A stretch of 64,000 nucleotides of DNA from JAHBXE01 sp044222195 (GCA_044222195.1 JBGANS010000005.1:1-64000), one strand, 5' to 3'. Numbered from the stretch's first letter, positions 33,713 to 43,417 are shown. Made by a program: numbers and translations. Notes: a model not told the origin generated them from the letters alone.

Positions 33713-36577
33713 ATGAAGCGTTACGCGTTGATTGCGGCCGCGATGTGCACTGTGGCTCAAGGCCAGGTGAAGTGGGCGGGGCCGGTGGCGGAGCCGCGAG
33801 TCGAGGCCGAGGTGGAACGGAAGGGGCGCGTGCCGGAGCTCGGGCCCGGGAGCGCGAGGGCGGCCCGGCGGCCGGCGGTGGTCGCGCCGGGGGTGGTGCG
33901 AGTGATGGAGGGTGGGGTGGATTCTTCGCGGGTGAGAATTGACCGGGCCGGGCTGGCGCGTGCCGCGGCATCGGGGGCGTTCGTCGTACCGGGTTTGAAC
34001 CTGGGCGGGTCGGCGGTGGAGTTGGAAGTTGAGCGGTTTCGTGTGACGCAGCCGGAGACGCGGTTTGTGGTTGGGGGAGCGTCGGGCCGCGATGAGGAAA
34101 TGGTGTTCGATCCGGAGAGCGTGGTGCTGCTGCGCGGGCGGGTGGCGGGGTACGGGAGTTCGCACTTGTACCTGGCGGTGTCGGGGTCGATGGTGAACGG
34201 GGTGATTGACCTTGGGCCGGGGTATCCGAGCTATGGAGTTTCGTCGCGACTTGGTGGCGAACGGATGGCGCCGGGAGAGGCGATGGTGTTTCGGGCGCTG
34301 GGAGCGGGCGGTCCCAACCCGATGCCGTTCTGCGAGGTGAGGCATTCAGAGCCGGAGGGACCGGGGCCGGGTGGCGGGGACGCGTTGCCGGTACGAGGGC
34401 TCAGGCAGTTGCAGATCGCGGTCGAGACGGACAACGAGTTCTTTCAGATTCTCGGGACCGCGACGGGCGCGGCGGAGTATGTCGTGCAGATGTACGGCGC
34501 GGTGAGCGATATCTACATGCGGGAGATCAACACGCGGGTGGATATTTCGTATGCGCGGATCTGGCCGCTGCCGAACGAGCCCTTTACTCCGAGCCTGAAC
34601 ACGTTCCAGACGTACTGGCAGGCGAACATGGGAGCGGTGACGCGTGACATCGCTCAGATGTTCAGCGGGCGAGGGGACCTGCCGGGGGGGGTGGCGTATT
34701 TGAACTCGCTGTGCTCGAACTCGGCGTACGGGTTCTGCGGGAACCTGGTGGGGTACTTCGCGGACCCGCAGAGTTCGAGCGTGCTGAACTATGACCCGAT
34801 GGTGGCGGCGCACGAGCTTGGGCACAACTGCGGGACGCAGCACACGGATTTCTATGGGCTGGACATCTGCAACCAGATCACGACGCCGGCGCAGCGCGGG
34901 ACGATCATGGCGTACTGCAACCAGACGATCAGCGGGGGGATGAGCGTCGAGGACCTCACGTTCCACAAAGTGACGCGGCAGGCGATGATCGACTACATCG
35001 TGACGCGCCCGAACTGCATCGTGTTCGACTGCAACCAGAACGGGATCGCGGACTCGGTGGACATCACATCGGCGACGAGCCTGGATGTGAACGGGAACGG
35101 GATACCGGATGAGTGCGAGGACTGCAACCACAACGGGGTGCTGGATTCGGTGGACATCGGCACCGGGAGCTTTGACCTCAACGCGAACCAGATCCCGGAT
35201 GAGTGCGAGCCGGACTGCAACCACAATAACGTGCCGGACGACCGGGACATTCTTCTGGGGACGAGCCAGGATGTGCACGGGGACGGGATCCCGGACGAGT
35301 GCGATGCGGACCTCAACGCCAACAGCCAGTCCGACTACAACGAGATCATGGCGAACATGGGGCTGGATATCGATCGGAACCGAATGCTGGACAGCCGGCA
35401 GGACTGCGACAACGACGGGACGCCGGACCTGGTCGAGCTGGCGGGGGCGTGGAACGGGTGGGCGGCGAGCGCGTTGCAACCGGAGGTCCGCGGGTATCAC
35501 CCGGTGACGGGCGTGATGATGACGACGTCGGTGACGGGGAACACCGCGCCGGTGCGGGACCTGATCATTACCTCGGATCGGCGGATCCTGGTCGCGGCGG
35601 TGAACGGCGTGCGGGAGTACAACTCGAGCGGGGCGTTTGTGAGGACGCTGGTGGCGATCGGGTCGGGCGGGCTGGCGCTGCCGTCGGCGCTGCTGATTCC
35701 GGATGCCACGAGTTTGCTGGTGGCGGACCTGACGGGAAACCGTGTGCTGAAGTACAACCTGGGAACGGGGGCGTTTGTGGGGACGTTCGCGGCCGCGGGT
35801 TCCGGCGGCCTGGCAGCGCCGATGGGGATGGTCAAAGGTCCGAATGGGAACGTGTTTGTGACGAGCGAAACGAATAACCGCGTGATCCAGTACAACGGGA
35901 CGACCGGGGCCCTGGTGGGGACGTTTGTGGCTTCGGCGAGCGGGGGGCTGGCGGCGCCCAAGGGGCTGGTGTTCAACCCGGTGACGGGGAACCTCCTGGT
36001 GTCGAGCTACACGACCAACCAGATTCTGGAGTACAACGGGACGACGGGCGCGTTCATCAAGGTGTGGAGCGTCGTGGGCGTGCACTTTGCGGGGCCGTGG
36101 TGTCTGCGGGTAGGGCCTGACGGGATGGTGTATGTCAGCATCAACGTGGACGACCTCGACACGCACCTGACGCGGGCGAAGATCCAGATCTTTGATCCGC
36201 GGCTGGGGAACTTCGTGCGGGCGTATGTGCAGGGGCTGGATTCGGTGATCGAGCAGACCACGGGATTTGCGTTCATGCCGGGGGATGCGACGGACTGCAA
36301 CCGGAACCAGGTGCCGGATTCGTGCGACATCGCCAGCGGGTTCAGCCGGGACATGAACCTGAACGGGAAGCCGGATGAGTGCGAGGGGTTGTGCTACGCG
36401 AACTGCGATCTTTCGACGGGAAGCCCGCAACTGACGGCGAACGACTTCCAGTGCTTCATCGACCGGTATGCCGCGGGGGCGGCGTACGCGAACTGCGATC
36501 GGAGCACGGGGACCCCGGCGTTGACGGCCAACGACTTCCAGTGCTTCATCAATGCGTATGCGGCGGGGTGCCCGTGA
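33713..36577 (+). CDS. Secreted reprolysin-like zinc metalloprotease with calcium repeats, propeller and dockerin-like tail
   Basis: A 954-residue secreted protein. After the signal peptide (MKRYALIAAAMCTVAQGQ) and a long propeptide-like region, the metzincin zinc motif HELGHNCGTQH is at about residue 367, followed by the Met-turn candidate TIMAYCN. About residues 440-580 hold thrombospondin-type-3-like acidic repeats (DCNQNGIADSVDI, DVNGNGIPDECEDC). About 600-830 are NHL-like propeller repeats (GAFVGTFAAAGSGGLAAPMGM). A further calcium repeat and two dockerin-like repeats (TANDFQCFIDRY, TANDFQCFINAY) close the protein at GCP. It is probably a surface or secreted protease; its substrate is unknown. 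Confidence 0.92.
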   Translation: MKRYALIAAAMCTVAQGQVKWAGPVAEPRVEAEVERKGRVPELGPGSARAARRPAVVAPGVVRVMEGGVDSSRVRIDRAGLARAAASGAFVVPGLNLGGSAVELEVERFRVTQPETRFVVGGASGRDEEMVFDPESVVLLRGRVAGYGSSHLYLAVSGSMVNGVIDLGPGYPSYGVSSRLGGERMAPGEAMVFRALGAGGPNPMPFCEVRHSEPEGPGPGGGDALPVRGLRQLQIAVETDNEFFQILGTATGAAEYVVQMYGAVSDIYMREINTRVDISYARIWPLPNEPFTPSLNTFQTYWQANMGAVTRDIAQMFSGRGDLPGGVAYLNSLCSNSAYGFCGNLVGYFADPQSSSVLNYDPMVAAHELGHNCGTQHTDFYGLDICNQITTPAQRGTIMAYCNQTISGGMSVEDLTFHKVTRQAMIDYIVTRPNCIVFDCNQNGIADSVDITSATSLDVNGNGIPDECEDCNHNGVLDSVDIGTGSFDLNANQIPDECEPDCNHNNVPDDRDILLGTSQDVHGDGIPDECDADLNANSQSDYNEIMANMGLDIDRNRMLDSRQDCDNDGTPDLVELAGAWNGWAASALQPEVRGYHPVTGVMMTTSVTGNTAPVRDLIITSDRRILVAAVNGVREYNSSGAFVRTLVAIGSGGLALPSALLIPDATSLLVADLTGNRVLKYNLGTGAFVGTFAAAGSGGLAAPMGMVKGPNGNVFVTSETNNRVIQYNGTTGALVGTFVASASGGLAAPKGLVFNPVTGNLLVSSYTTNQILEYNGTTGAFIKVWSVVGVHFAGPWCLRVGPDGMVYVSINVDDLDTHLTRAKIQIFDPRLGNFVRAYVQGLDSVIEQTTGFAFMPGDATDCNRNQVPDSCDIASGFSRDMNLNGKPDECEGLCYANCDLSTGSPQLTANDFQCFIDRYAAGAAYANCDRSTGTPALTANDFQCFINAYAAGCP

Positions 36578-36599
36578 ATCAGGCCAGCGGAGAACGGGC

Positions 36600-38936
36600 A
36601 TGAGGGTGTGGACCATCCTGTTCGCGATCATCGTGGTGGTGTGGGCCCGACAAGCCGCGGCGCAGTGTTCGCCCCAGTGGCTGATCGGAGAGTGCTCTCC
36701 GACGCTCACGGGCGTGGTCCGGGTGTCGAGGGTGTGGGATCCGGATGGGGCCGGGCCGCGGCCCGCGGTCCTGGTGGTGGCAGGTTCGTTTTCGAATGTC
36801 GGCGGATTAGGCGCATCAAACATCGCGATGTGGACTCCCGGGACGCCGGGGACATGGACGCCGATCGGCCCTGGCTTGGCGGGGCAGGTATGGGCGCTCG
36901 CCGCGCTGCCGGATGGCGGGCTTGTCGCGGGCGGAGACTTTGTGACAGTGATGGGCGGGTCGGTGGTCAATCGCGTGGCGAAGTGGGACGGGTCGGCGTG
37001 GACGCCCCTGGGCAAGGGGGTGAACGGGACCGTGAATGCATTGACGGTGCTGCCGAGCGGGGAGCTGGTGGCGGGCGGGTCTTTCACGATGTCGGGTGGT
37101 ACACCGGCGAGCCGGGTGGCGCGCTGGGATGGGAGCAGCTGGGCGGAGCTTGGCGGGGGTGTGGGCGGGGCCGGGGCGACGGTGAGTGCGCTGAGCGTGC
37201 TGCCCAATGGCGAGCTTGTGGCGGGCGGGACCTTTACGACAGCCGGTGCCGCCGGCGCGAACAGGATTGCGAGGTGGAGCGCGGGCGGGGGATGGTCGCC
37301 GCTGGGCACCGGGACCAACGGGGCCGTCACATCGCTGGCGGTGTTGAACAGCGGTGAACTGGTGGCGAGCGGCACGTTCACTCTGGCGGGCGGTGTGAGC
37401 ACGGCGTATATCGCGAAGTGGAATGCGGGAACGGGGATATGGGCGCCGGTGGGGGCGGGTCTCAACTCGAGTGCGCTCGGTCTCCTGGTAACCGCGAGCG
37501 GAGACCTGATTGCCGGGGGGTACTTCACGGCGGCGGGGGGAGCCCCCGCGAGCCGCGTGGCGCGATGGAACGGGGCCGCGTGGTCTGCGATGGGGTCAGG
37601 GTTTGGCAACGGCGTGGGAACGGGCGAGGTCTGGACGCTGGCGCAGCTTTCGAGCGGCGAGGTGTTTGCTGGGGGCAACTATGAGTTTGCGGGGGGTGTG
37701 TACTCGACCAACACCGCACTCTGGACCGGGAGTGCGTGGACGACGGTGGGGTTCGGATTGAACAACCCCGTCAGCGCCGTGACAACGAACTCCAGCGGCG
37801 AACTGGTGGCGGCGGGTTACTTCTTCACCGCCGGGGGGGTGACCGCGCGTCAGGTCGCGAGGATGAACGCGCAGGGAAGGTGGGTGCCGATGGGGGCCGG
37901 GACGGGCGGAGACTTCCCGGCGGTGTATTCGCTGGCGATGTACAACGGCAGCGTGGTTGCGGGGGGAGAGTTCACCACAGCGGGGGGCGTAACGTGCAAC
38001 CGGATCGCCCGGTGGAACGGCACGAGTTGGTTTGGCCTGGGCTCGGGCATGGGGGACAACGCGGTCTATGCGCTGCTCCCTTTGTCGAACGGGCAGTTGA
38101 TCGCGGGCGGAGGATTTGCGACGGCGGGCGGCGTGACATGCGACTGCATTGCACGCTGGACCGGATCGGCGTGGACGGCGATGGGACCGGGCTTCGACAA
38201 CGCGGTGTTCGCGTTGGCTCTGATGCCCAACGGGGACGTGGTCGCGGCTGGAGGGTTTCTCTGGACGATCGATGGCCAGCCGATGCAGCACATTGCACGG
38301 TGGAACGGAAGTTCCTGGTCGGCGCTGGGTTCGGGCGTGACCGGCGGCGGCCCGCCGTGGGTGTACGCGCTGGCGGTGCTCCCGGGCGGCGACCTGATTG
38401 CCGGCGGGGCCTTCACCGTGGCGGGCGGGCAGAGCGCGAACTACATCGCACGGTGGAACGGAACAACGTGGTCGGCGATGGGCCCGGGGATGAACGCGCA
38501 GGTGAACGCGCTGGTGGTGACGCCCGAAGGAGACTTGATTGCGGGCGGAGACTTCACGAGTGCGGGGGGTGTGAGTGCGAACCGCGTGGCGAGGTGGAAC
38601 GGAACATCTTGGTCGAGCCTGAGCTCGGGTATGAACGCGAGGGTTCGGGCGCTGCATGTCCGGCCCAATGGAGAGCTGGTGGCGGGAGGAGACTTCACCA
38701 TCGCCAGCGGACGGCTGGCGGCGTTTGTGACGGCATGGGGGTGCGGCCCGTGCTATCCGAACTGTGACATGTCCATGGCGAGCCCGGTGCTGACCGCCAA
38801 CGACTTTCAGTGTTTCATTGACGCGTTCGCGGCGGGGAATCCGTACGCGAACTGCGACGGCTCAACAGGGTTGCCGACGCTGCAAGCCAATGACTTTCAG
38901 TGCTTTATCAACGCGTTCGCGGCGGGGTGTCCGTGA
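36600..38936 (+). CDS. Secreted beta-propeller-like repeat protein with dockerin-like tail
   Basis: A 778-residue exported protein starting at the ATG with GGAG seven bases upstream and a clear signal peptide ending ARQAAAQ. About 14 tandem repeats of 45-50 residues fill residues 50-715, each of the form ALAVLPGGDLIAGGAFTVAGG...ARWNGTTWSAMGPGM, similar in kind to delta-60/Kelch-like propeller blades. Fourteen blades could make two seven-bladed propellers. The end is a dockerin-like pair (TANDFQCFIDAF, QANDFQCFINAF) ending GCP. It starts 22 bases after the metalloprotease stop, so the two are probably cotranscribed. Function unknown; a binding or scaffold role is plausible. Confidence 0.9.
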   Translation: MRVWTILFAIIVVVWARQAAAQCSPQWLIGECSPTLTGVVRVSRVWDPDGAGPRPAVLVVAGSFSNVGGLGASNIAMWTPGTPGTWTPIGPGLAGQVWALAALPDGGLVAGGDFVTVMGGSVVNRVAKWDGSAWTPLGKGVNGTVNALTVLPSGELVAGGSFTMSGGTPASRVARWDGSSWAELGGGVGGAGATVSALSVLPNGELVAGGTFTTAGAAGANRIARWSAGGGWSPLGTGTNGAVTSLAVLNSGELVASGTFTLAGGVSTAYIAKWNAGTGIWAPVGAGLNSSALGLLVTASGDLIAGGYFTAAGGAPASRVARWNGAAWSAMGSGFGNGVGTGEVWTLAQLSSGEVFAGGNYEFAGGVYSTNTALWTGSAWTTVGFGLNNPVSAVTTNSSGELVAAGYFFTAGGVTARQVARMNAQGRWVPMGAGTGGDFPAVYSLAMYNGSVVAGGEFTTAGGVTCNRIARWNGTSWFGLGSGMGDNAVYALLPLSNGQLIAGGGFATAGGVTCDCIARWTGSAWTAMGPGFDNAVFALALMPNGDVVAAGGFLWTIDGQPMQHIARWNGSSWSALGSGVTGGGPPWVYALAVLPGGDLIAGGAFTVAGGQSANYIARWNGTTWSAMGPGMNAQVNALVVTPEGDLIAGGDFTSAGGVSANRVARWNGTSWSSLSSGMNARVRALHVRPNGELVAGGDFTIASGRLAAFVTAWGCGPCYPNCDMSMASPVLTANDFQCFIDAFAAGNPYANCDGSTGLPTLQANDFQCFINAFAAGCP

Positions 38937-39063
38937 AAACGCGCACGATCACCCTTAAGGGACTTGCAGGGCAGGCCTCGCCATGTCGCCAATTGGCTCC
39001 GGCATTGCAATAACCGACAACCACCTGCGTTGACTTGGGGCGAACCCCTCAGGAGGCTGGCAA

Positions 39064-40956
39064 ATGAAGAATCGTCGAGCGTTTGTTTTGGTCAAGCAAG
39101 CCGCGGTGTTGAGCTTTGGTGTCGCGGTGGTGGGGGTGGGGACCTATGCGGGTGGGATGCGCGGCGGGCCGACGGATTCATTGCCGCCGACGCCGTTTCC
39201 GGTTGAAAACCCGTTCAGCGAGGCCAAGCGGGTCCTGGGGAAGGCGCTTTTCTGGGATGAGCAGCTTTCGAGCGACAACACGATGGCGTGCGCGACATGC
39301 CACCAGGTGGAGTTCAAGGGGAGCGATCCGCGGCGGGTTCGGCACCCGGGCGTCGACCTGGTTGCCAACACGCCGGACGATGTGTTCGGATCGCCGGGGG
39401 TCATCCGGCAGACGGCCAACGGGGACTACCTGGCGGATGCGAGTTTCGGATTGTCGCCCCGGGTGACGAACCGTCAGGCGATGGGGGCGATCAACTCGGC
39501 GTACACGCCGCTGACATTCTGGGATGGACGAGGTTCAGGGACGTTTGTCGATCCGCAGACGGGGCAGGTGGCGATTGCCACGGGCGGCGCGCTGGAGAGC
39601 CAGGTGATCGGGCCGCCGCTGAGCGATGTGGAGATGGCGCATACGGGGAGGGACTGGACGCAGATTTCGGCGAAGCTGACGTCGTCCATGCCGCTGGCGC
39701 TGGCCACCAATGTGCCGCCGGATGTGGCCGCGGCGATTGCGGCGAGCAAGACCTACCCGGCGATGTTCACGCAAGCGTTCGGGGATGGGGCGATCACGGC
39801 GCGGCGCATCGCGTTTGCGATCGCGACCTACGAGCGGACGCTCAACTCAGACCAGACGGACTGGGATGCGTTTACGGGCGGGAACCCCGGGGCGCTCACT
39901 CAGCAGGAGCAGCGGGGACTGAACCTGTTCCAGGGGCGCGCGTGCGCGGTGTGTCACACGCCGCCGCTGTTCAGCAACACGCAGCCGACGCCGCCGGGAA
40001 ATCCGCCGACGCCGACGGGCGCGATGTTCAGGAATATCGGGTTGCGTCCGCCGGGTGACGACACCGGGCGGCAGGCAATCTCGGGGATCGCGGGCGATGC
40101 GCGCCGGTTCAAGGTGCCGAGCCTGCGGAACGCGGGGCTCAAGACGAGCTTTACGCACACCGGGCAGTTCACGACGCTGGCGCAAATCGTCGGGTTCTAT
40201 CCCAACGCCGGGGCGCAGTTCCCGCAGAATCGGGACCCGCTCCTGCCCATCCCGCTGAATCCGCAGGACCAGGCGGACATCGTGGCGTTCATCAGCGGCG
40301 GGCTGACGGACCCGCGGGTGGCGGGCGGGCAGTTCCCATTTGACCATCCGACTCTGTTTACCAACCGTCCGAACACCAACGTGATCGTGCTGGGCGCGGG
40401 GGAGGCGGGAACGGGCGGGATCGTGCCGCAGTGGATCGCGAACAACCCGCCGAACGTGGGGAACACGGGGTTCAAGGTCGGCGTCAAGCAGGGCCTCGTG
40501 GGCGCGACGGCACGCCTGCGGATTTCGAGCCAGGCGCCGATCAACAACATCGTCAAACCGGACCAGGTGGTGGGGCCGTTCATCCTGGCCAACGGCGGGG
40601 GGGTGGAGCGCGGGTACGGGACGGGCAAGTGGCCGATCCCGGCGGTTCCGGCGCTCAACGGCAACGTCGTGTTCATGCAGTGGGTGATCGACGATGCGGG
40701 CGCGGCGGGCGGACAGGCCCGTACGGCGCCGCTGCAGGTGACGATCTTCTGCGGCGAGTCGGGGTGCCCGTGCTACGCCAACTGCGACCAGTCCAACGGG
40801 GCGATCGTGCTGACGTCGAATGACTTCCAGTGCTTCATGAACCGGTTTGCCTCGGGTGATGCCTGGGCGAACTGCGATGGATCCACGGGGAGCCCGAGCC
40901 TGACATCGAACGACTTCCAGTGCTTCCTGAACGCGTTTGCGAGCGGGTGCAACTAA
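39064..40956 (+). CDS. Di-haem cytochrome c peroxidase/MauG-like protein with dockerin-like tail
   Basis: A 630-residue exported protein with AGGAGG seven bases before the ATG. The N-terminal helix is signal-like (VLVKQAAVLSFGVAVVGVGTYAGG). Two haem-binding motifs, CATCH (about residue 77) and CAVCH (about 298), and sequence such as GKALFWDEQLSSDNTMACATCH identify the bacterial di-haem peroxidase/MauG family, which reduces peroxide or oxidises proteins in the periplasm. After the enzyme domain (to about 440) comes a beta-domain and then two dockerin-like repeats (TSNDFQCFMNRF, TSNDFQCFLNAF) with final GCN. The joining of a di-haem peroxidase to this tail is unusual. Confidence 0.93.
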   Translation: MKNRRAFVLVKQAAVLSFGVAVVGVGTYAGGMRGGPTDSLPPTPFPVENPFSEAKRVLGKALFWDEQLSSDNTMACATCHQVEFKGSDPRRVRHPGVDLVANTPDDVFGSPGVIRQTANGDYLADASFGLSPRVTNRQAMGAINSAYTPLTFWDGRGSGTFVDPQTGQVAIATGGALESQVIGPPLSDVEMAHTGRDWTQISAKLTSSMPLALATNVPPDVAAAIAASKTYPAMFTQAFGDGAITARRIAFAIATYERTLNSDQTDWDAFTGGNPGALTQQEQRGLNLFQGRACAVCHTPPLFSNTQPTPPGNPPTPTGAMFRNIGLRPPGDDTGRQAISGIAGDARRFKVPSLRNAGLKTSFTHTGQFTTLAQIVGFYPNAGAQFPQNRDPLLPIPLNPQDQADIVAFISGGLTDPRVAGGQFPFDHPTLFTNRPNTNVIVLGAGEAGTGGIVPQWIANNPPNVGNTGFKVGVKQGLVGATARLRISSQAPINNIVKPDQVVGPFILANGGGVERGYGTGKWPIPAVPALNGNVVFMQWVIDDAGAAGGQARTAPLQVTIFCGESGCPCYANCDQSNGAIVLTSNDFQCFMNRFASGDAWANCDGSTGSPSLTSNDFQCFLNAFASGCN

Positions 40957-41005
40957 GGGATTCGGGCTCTTCACGGAACCTGAATATGATCCGGTGCAGT
41001 CCGGG

Positions 41006-41043
41006 ACGCCGCGGTGCAATGTGCCGCGGCGTTTCTGTTTTTT
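41006..41043 (+). terminator. Rho-independent terminator
   Basis: ACGCCGCGG and CCGCGGCGT form a nine-base stem around a short loop, followed by a T-rich tail, 50 bases after the peroxidase stop. Confidence 0.85.
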
Positions 41044-41069
41044 CCGATAGGTGTGGGGTGAGCGTTGCG

Positions 41070-42305
41070 ATGTCCGAAGTGACACATCCTGCTCGGGATC
41101 CGCGACTCTTTTCGAAAGGGGGAGCGGGCGGTCACGGCATGCGCGTGTGCCTGTTCACGGACACGCTGGGGGATGTGAACGGTGTGTCGCGGTTCATACG
41201 GAATGTGGCGGAGCAGGCGGAGGGAGCGGGGCGCGACCTGCGGGTGGTGACCTCGACGCAGTTTGAGGTGCCGGCGCGAAAGAACATTGTGAAATTCCGT
41301 CCGATCGTGGCGGGGAAGATGCCCAAGTACGAGAACCTGGAGTTTGTGATTCCGCCGGCGCGGAAGATGCTGCGGTACGTGCGAGCGGCGCGGCCGGACG
41401 CGATCCATATCTCGACGCCGGGACCGGTTGGCAGCGTGGGGTGGTGGGCGGCGCGGCGGCTGGGAATCCCGGTGCTGGGGGTGTATCACACGGACTTTCC
41501 CGCGTACATCGATTACCTGTTTGGTGATGACGCGATGACGTGGGGGTGTGCGCGGTGGATGAGCTTCTTCTATGGACCGTTCGAGCGCGTGTTTACCCGG
41601 AGCGCCGACTATCGCGGGTCGTTGGTCAGGCTGGGGATCGAGGATTCGAGGATTGTGCGGCTGCTCCCGGGGATCGACACGAGCCTGTTTGATCCACGGT
41701 TCCGTGATGAGGGGATCTGGGACCGGCTGGGCGTTCCGCCCGGTGTGAAAGTGATTTATTGCGGGCGGGTCAGCGTGGAGAAGAACCTGCCGGACCTTCG
41801 GAAGCTGTGGCCGGAGGCGCGGCGGCTATGCGGAGAAGTTGCGGCGCAGCTGGTGGTGGTGGGAGATGGGCCGTACCGGGAGACGATGCAAAGAGAACTG
41901 GCGGGGACGGACGCGTACTTCCTGGGGTTCAAGCATGGGCGGGAGCTGTCCACCATCTACGCGAGCTCGGACCTCTTTGTGTTTCCGTCGACCACGGACA
42001 CGCTGGGGCAGGTGGTGATGGAGTCGCAGTGCTCGGGGCTGCCGGTGATCGTGACCGATCAAGGTGGGCCCAAGGAAGTGGTTCGGAGTGGGGTGACGGG
42101 GTTGGTCCTGCCGTCGGGTGATACTCGGCGATGGGCGGCGGAAATCGCCGGCCTGGTGAATGATGAAAGCAAGCGGAAGGCGTGGGGTTCGGCGGCGAGA
42201 GAGGCCATTTCGCCCATGTCAATACGGCATTCGTTTGAGCACTTCTGGAAGGTGCATGAAGATGCCGTAGAGGAGAGGGCGAACCGGGGGCGGGGCCGGG
42301 CGTAG
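41070..42305 (+). CDS. Glycosyltransferase family 4 (MgtA/SQD2-like)
   Basis: A 411-residue GT4 enzyme. The N-domain begins MRVCLFTDTLGDVNGVSRFI and carries HISTPGPVGSVGWWAARRLGIPVLGVYHTDFP, typical of the MgtA/SQD2-like lipid or mannosyl transferases. The donor domain has IYCGRVSVEKNLPDL and the signature DTLGQVVMESQCSGLPVI, where aspartate replaces the first glutamate of E-x7-E. It may make a glycolipid. The start is uncertain: ATG at 41070 or at 41139 (MRVCLF), the latter fitting the family N-terminus best. No strong ribosome site marks either. Confidence 0.85.
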   Translation: MSEVTHPARDPRLFSKGGAGGHGMRVCLFTDTLGDVNGVSRFIRNVAEQAEGAGRDLRVVTSTQFEVPARKNIVKFRPIVAGKMPKYENLEFVIPPARKMLRYVRAARPDAIHISTPGPVGSVGWWAARRLGIPVLGVYHTDFPAYIDYLFGDDAMTWGCARWMSFFYGPFERVFTRSADYRGSLVRLGIEDSRIVRLLPGIDTSLFDPRFRDEGIWDRLGVPPGVKVIYCGRVSVEKNLPDLRKLWPEARRLCGEVAAQLVVVGDGPYRETMQRELAGTDAYFLGFKHGRELSTIYASSDLFVFPSTTDTLGQVVMESQCSGLPVIVTDQGGPKEVVRSGVTGLVLPSGDTRRWAAEIAGLVNDESKRKAWGSAAREAISPMSIRHSFEHFWKVHEDAVEERANRGRGRA

Positions 42306-42316
42306 CACATGGTCTT

Positions 42317-43390
42317 GTGCTAAAGCTGCTTTCGAAGCATGGCGTTCTGATCGCGCTGATCTTCGGCGTGGTGGCGCTGACGATCGGTGAGTTTGCGGAC
42401 CAGGTAACGGTGATCGGCGGCTCGGCGGCGATGGTGGCGGCGTTGCCGATGCTGATCAAGAGCGGGAGCGCCGCGCTGGGGGCGTACCTGGTGTGGTGCG
42501 GGTGGCCGCGGAAGAGGGGGAGGGGCCTGCACTGTCGCCGGTGCGGGTATCACCAGGAGGACCAGGGGCGGATCGTGGGGTCGTGTCCGGAGTGTGGGGC
42601 GCCGTGGCGGTGGATCGGGCGGTCGCGGGTGGGAGAGTTGCGCGGGCAAAGCTGGATGGTGACGGTGGGGCTGGCGCTTCTGTTTCTGGTGACCGGGACG
42701 TGGATGCTGGGGCGGGTGGCGCCGTGGCTGCTGGTTCGGTGGATGCCGACGGACGTGTTGATCCAGCGGCTGGGCATGATGCCGGATGATCAACTGACGG
42801 ATGAGTGGAACGAGTTTGATGAGCGGGTCTTGACGGCGGAAAAGCTCGAAGGGCTGGCCCAGGCGCTGATGAGGAAAAAGGCGCGGGATGGGTATCTGTC
42901 GCGGCGGGGAGATGAGACGCTGTTCTTGTGGATCCGGACGTCCAAGCCGGTGGCGGCCGGGAAGCAGTTTTTCTCTCAGGTGCTGTCGGCGGCGATGTCG
43001 GCCCAGGAGACAGCGGAGGTTGGAGAGCAGGTTTCGATCAAGACCGATGCGGTGTTCAAGGGCGGTGCGATCGTGGCCAAACCGGAGCCACGGATGGTGG
43101 TGTGCTCGGCGGTGTACACCAACGGGAAGGCAGAGGCCGACGAGTCGTGGGTGTGGCCGGTGCGGGCAATCACGGATGAGCAGCAGCGGTCGACGACGCA
43201 CGTGGTGACGGCGGGGAACGAAGGGCCGCTGGAGGTGAGGCAGGTCTTCTGGCTCGTGATGGGCGGGGACGGGAATGTCACGATGGGGATGCAGGGGCCG
43301 GTGCTGCCGACAGGCGCGACGGTGGTGAATCAGTTTGAGGTCACACAAACGATCGCGGTGAAGGAACGGAAAGAGAAGCAGCCCAAGTGA
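42317..43390 (+). CDS. Membrane protein with cytoplasmic zinc ribbon
   Basis: A 357-residue protein not assigned to a named family. Two N-terminal hydrophobic helices (about residues 8-63) are followed by a zinc ribbon C-x2-CGY...C-x2-CG (about residues 72-94) and a third membrane helix (about 115-140). The remaining 215 residues are soluble, mixed alpha/beta. The ribbon is the planctomycete-style form also found at the end of the MFS protein at 45142. The start GTG at 42317 lies 11 bases after the GT4 stop, suggesting one operon, but no clear ribosome site is seen. Confidence 0.75.
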   Translation: MLKLLSKHGVLIALIFGVVALTIGEFADQVTVIGGSAAMVAALPMLIKSGSAALGAYLVWCGWPRKRGRGLHCRRCGYHQEDQGRIVGSCPECGAPWRWIGRSRVGELRGQSWMVTVGLALLFLVTGTWMLGRVAPWLLVRWMPTDVLIQRLGMMPDDQLTDEWNEFDERVLTAEKLEGLAQALMRKKARDGYLSRRGDETLFLWIRTSKPVAAGKQFFSQVLSAAMSAQETAEVGEQVSIKTDAVFKGGAIVAKPEPRMVVCSAVYTNGKAEADESWVWPVRAITDEQQRSTTHVVTAGNEGPLEVRQVFWLVMGGDGNVTMGMQGPVLPTGATVVNQFEVTQTIAVKERKEKQPK

Positions 43391-43417
43391 GCCGGGCGCG
43401 ACGAAGGATGCGGGCAC

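Noticed and set aside
34346..37678. A 1110-codon open frame on the minus strand opposite the metalloprotease and propeller genes
   Set aside because: Codon positions follow the plus-strand genes, the translation is Arg/Pro/His-rich with no domain, and the plus frame has signal peptides and motifs. It is a high-GC shadow; the same holds for the long frames opposite 23677-25827 and 49394-51559.
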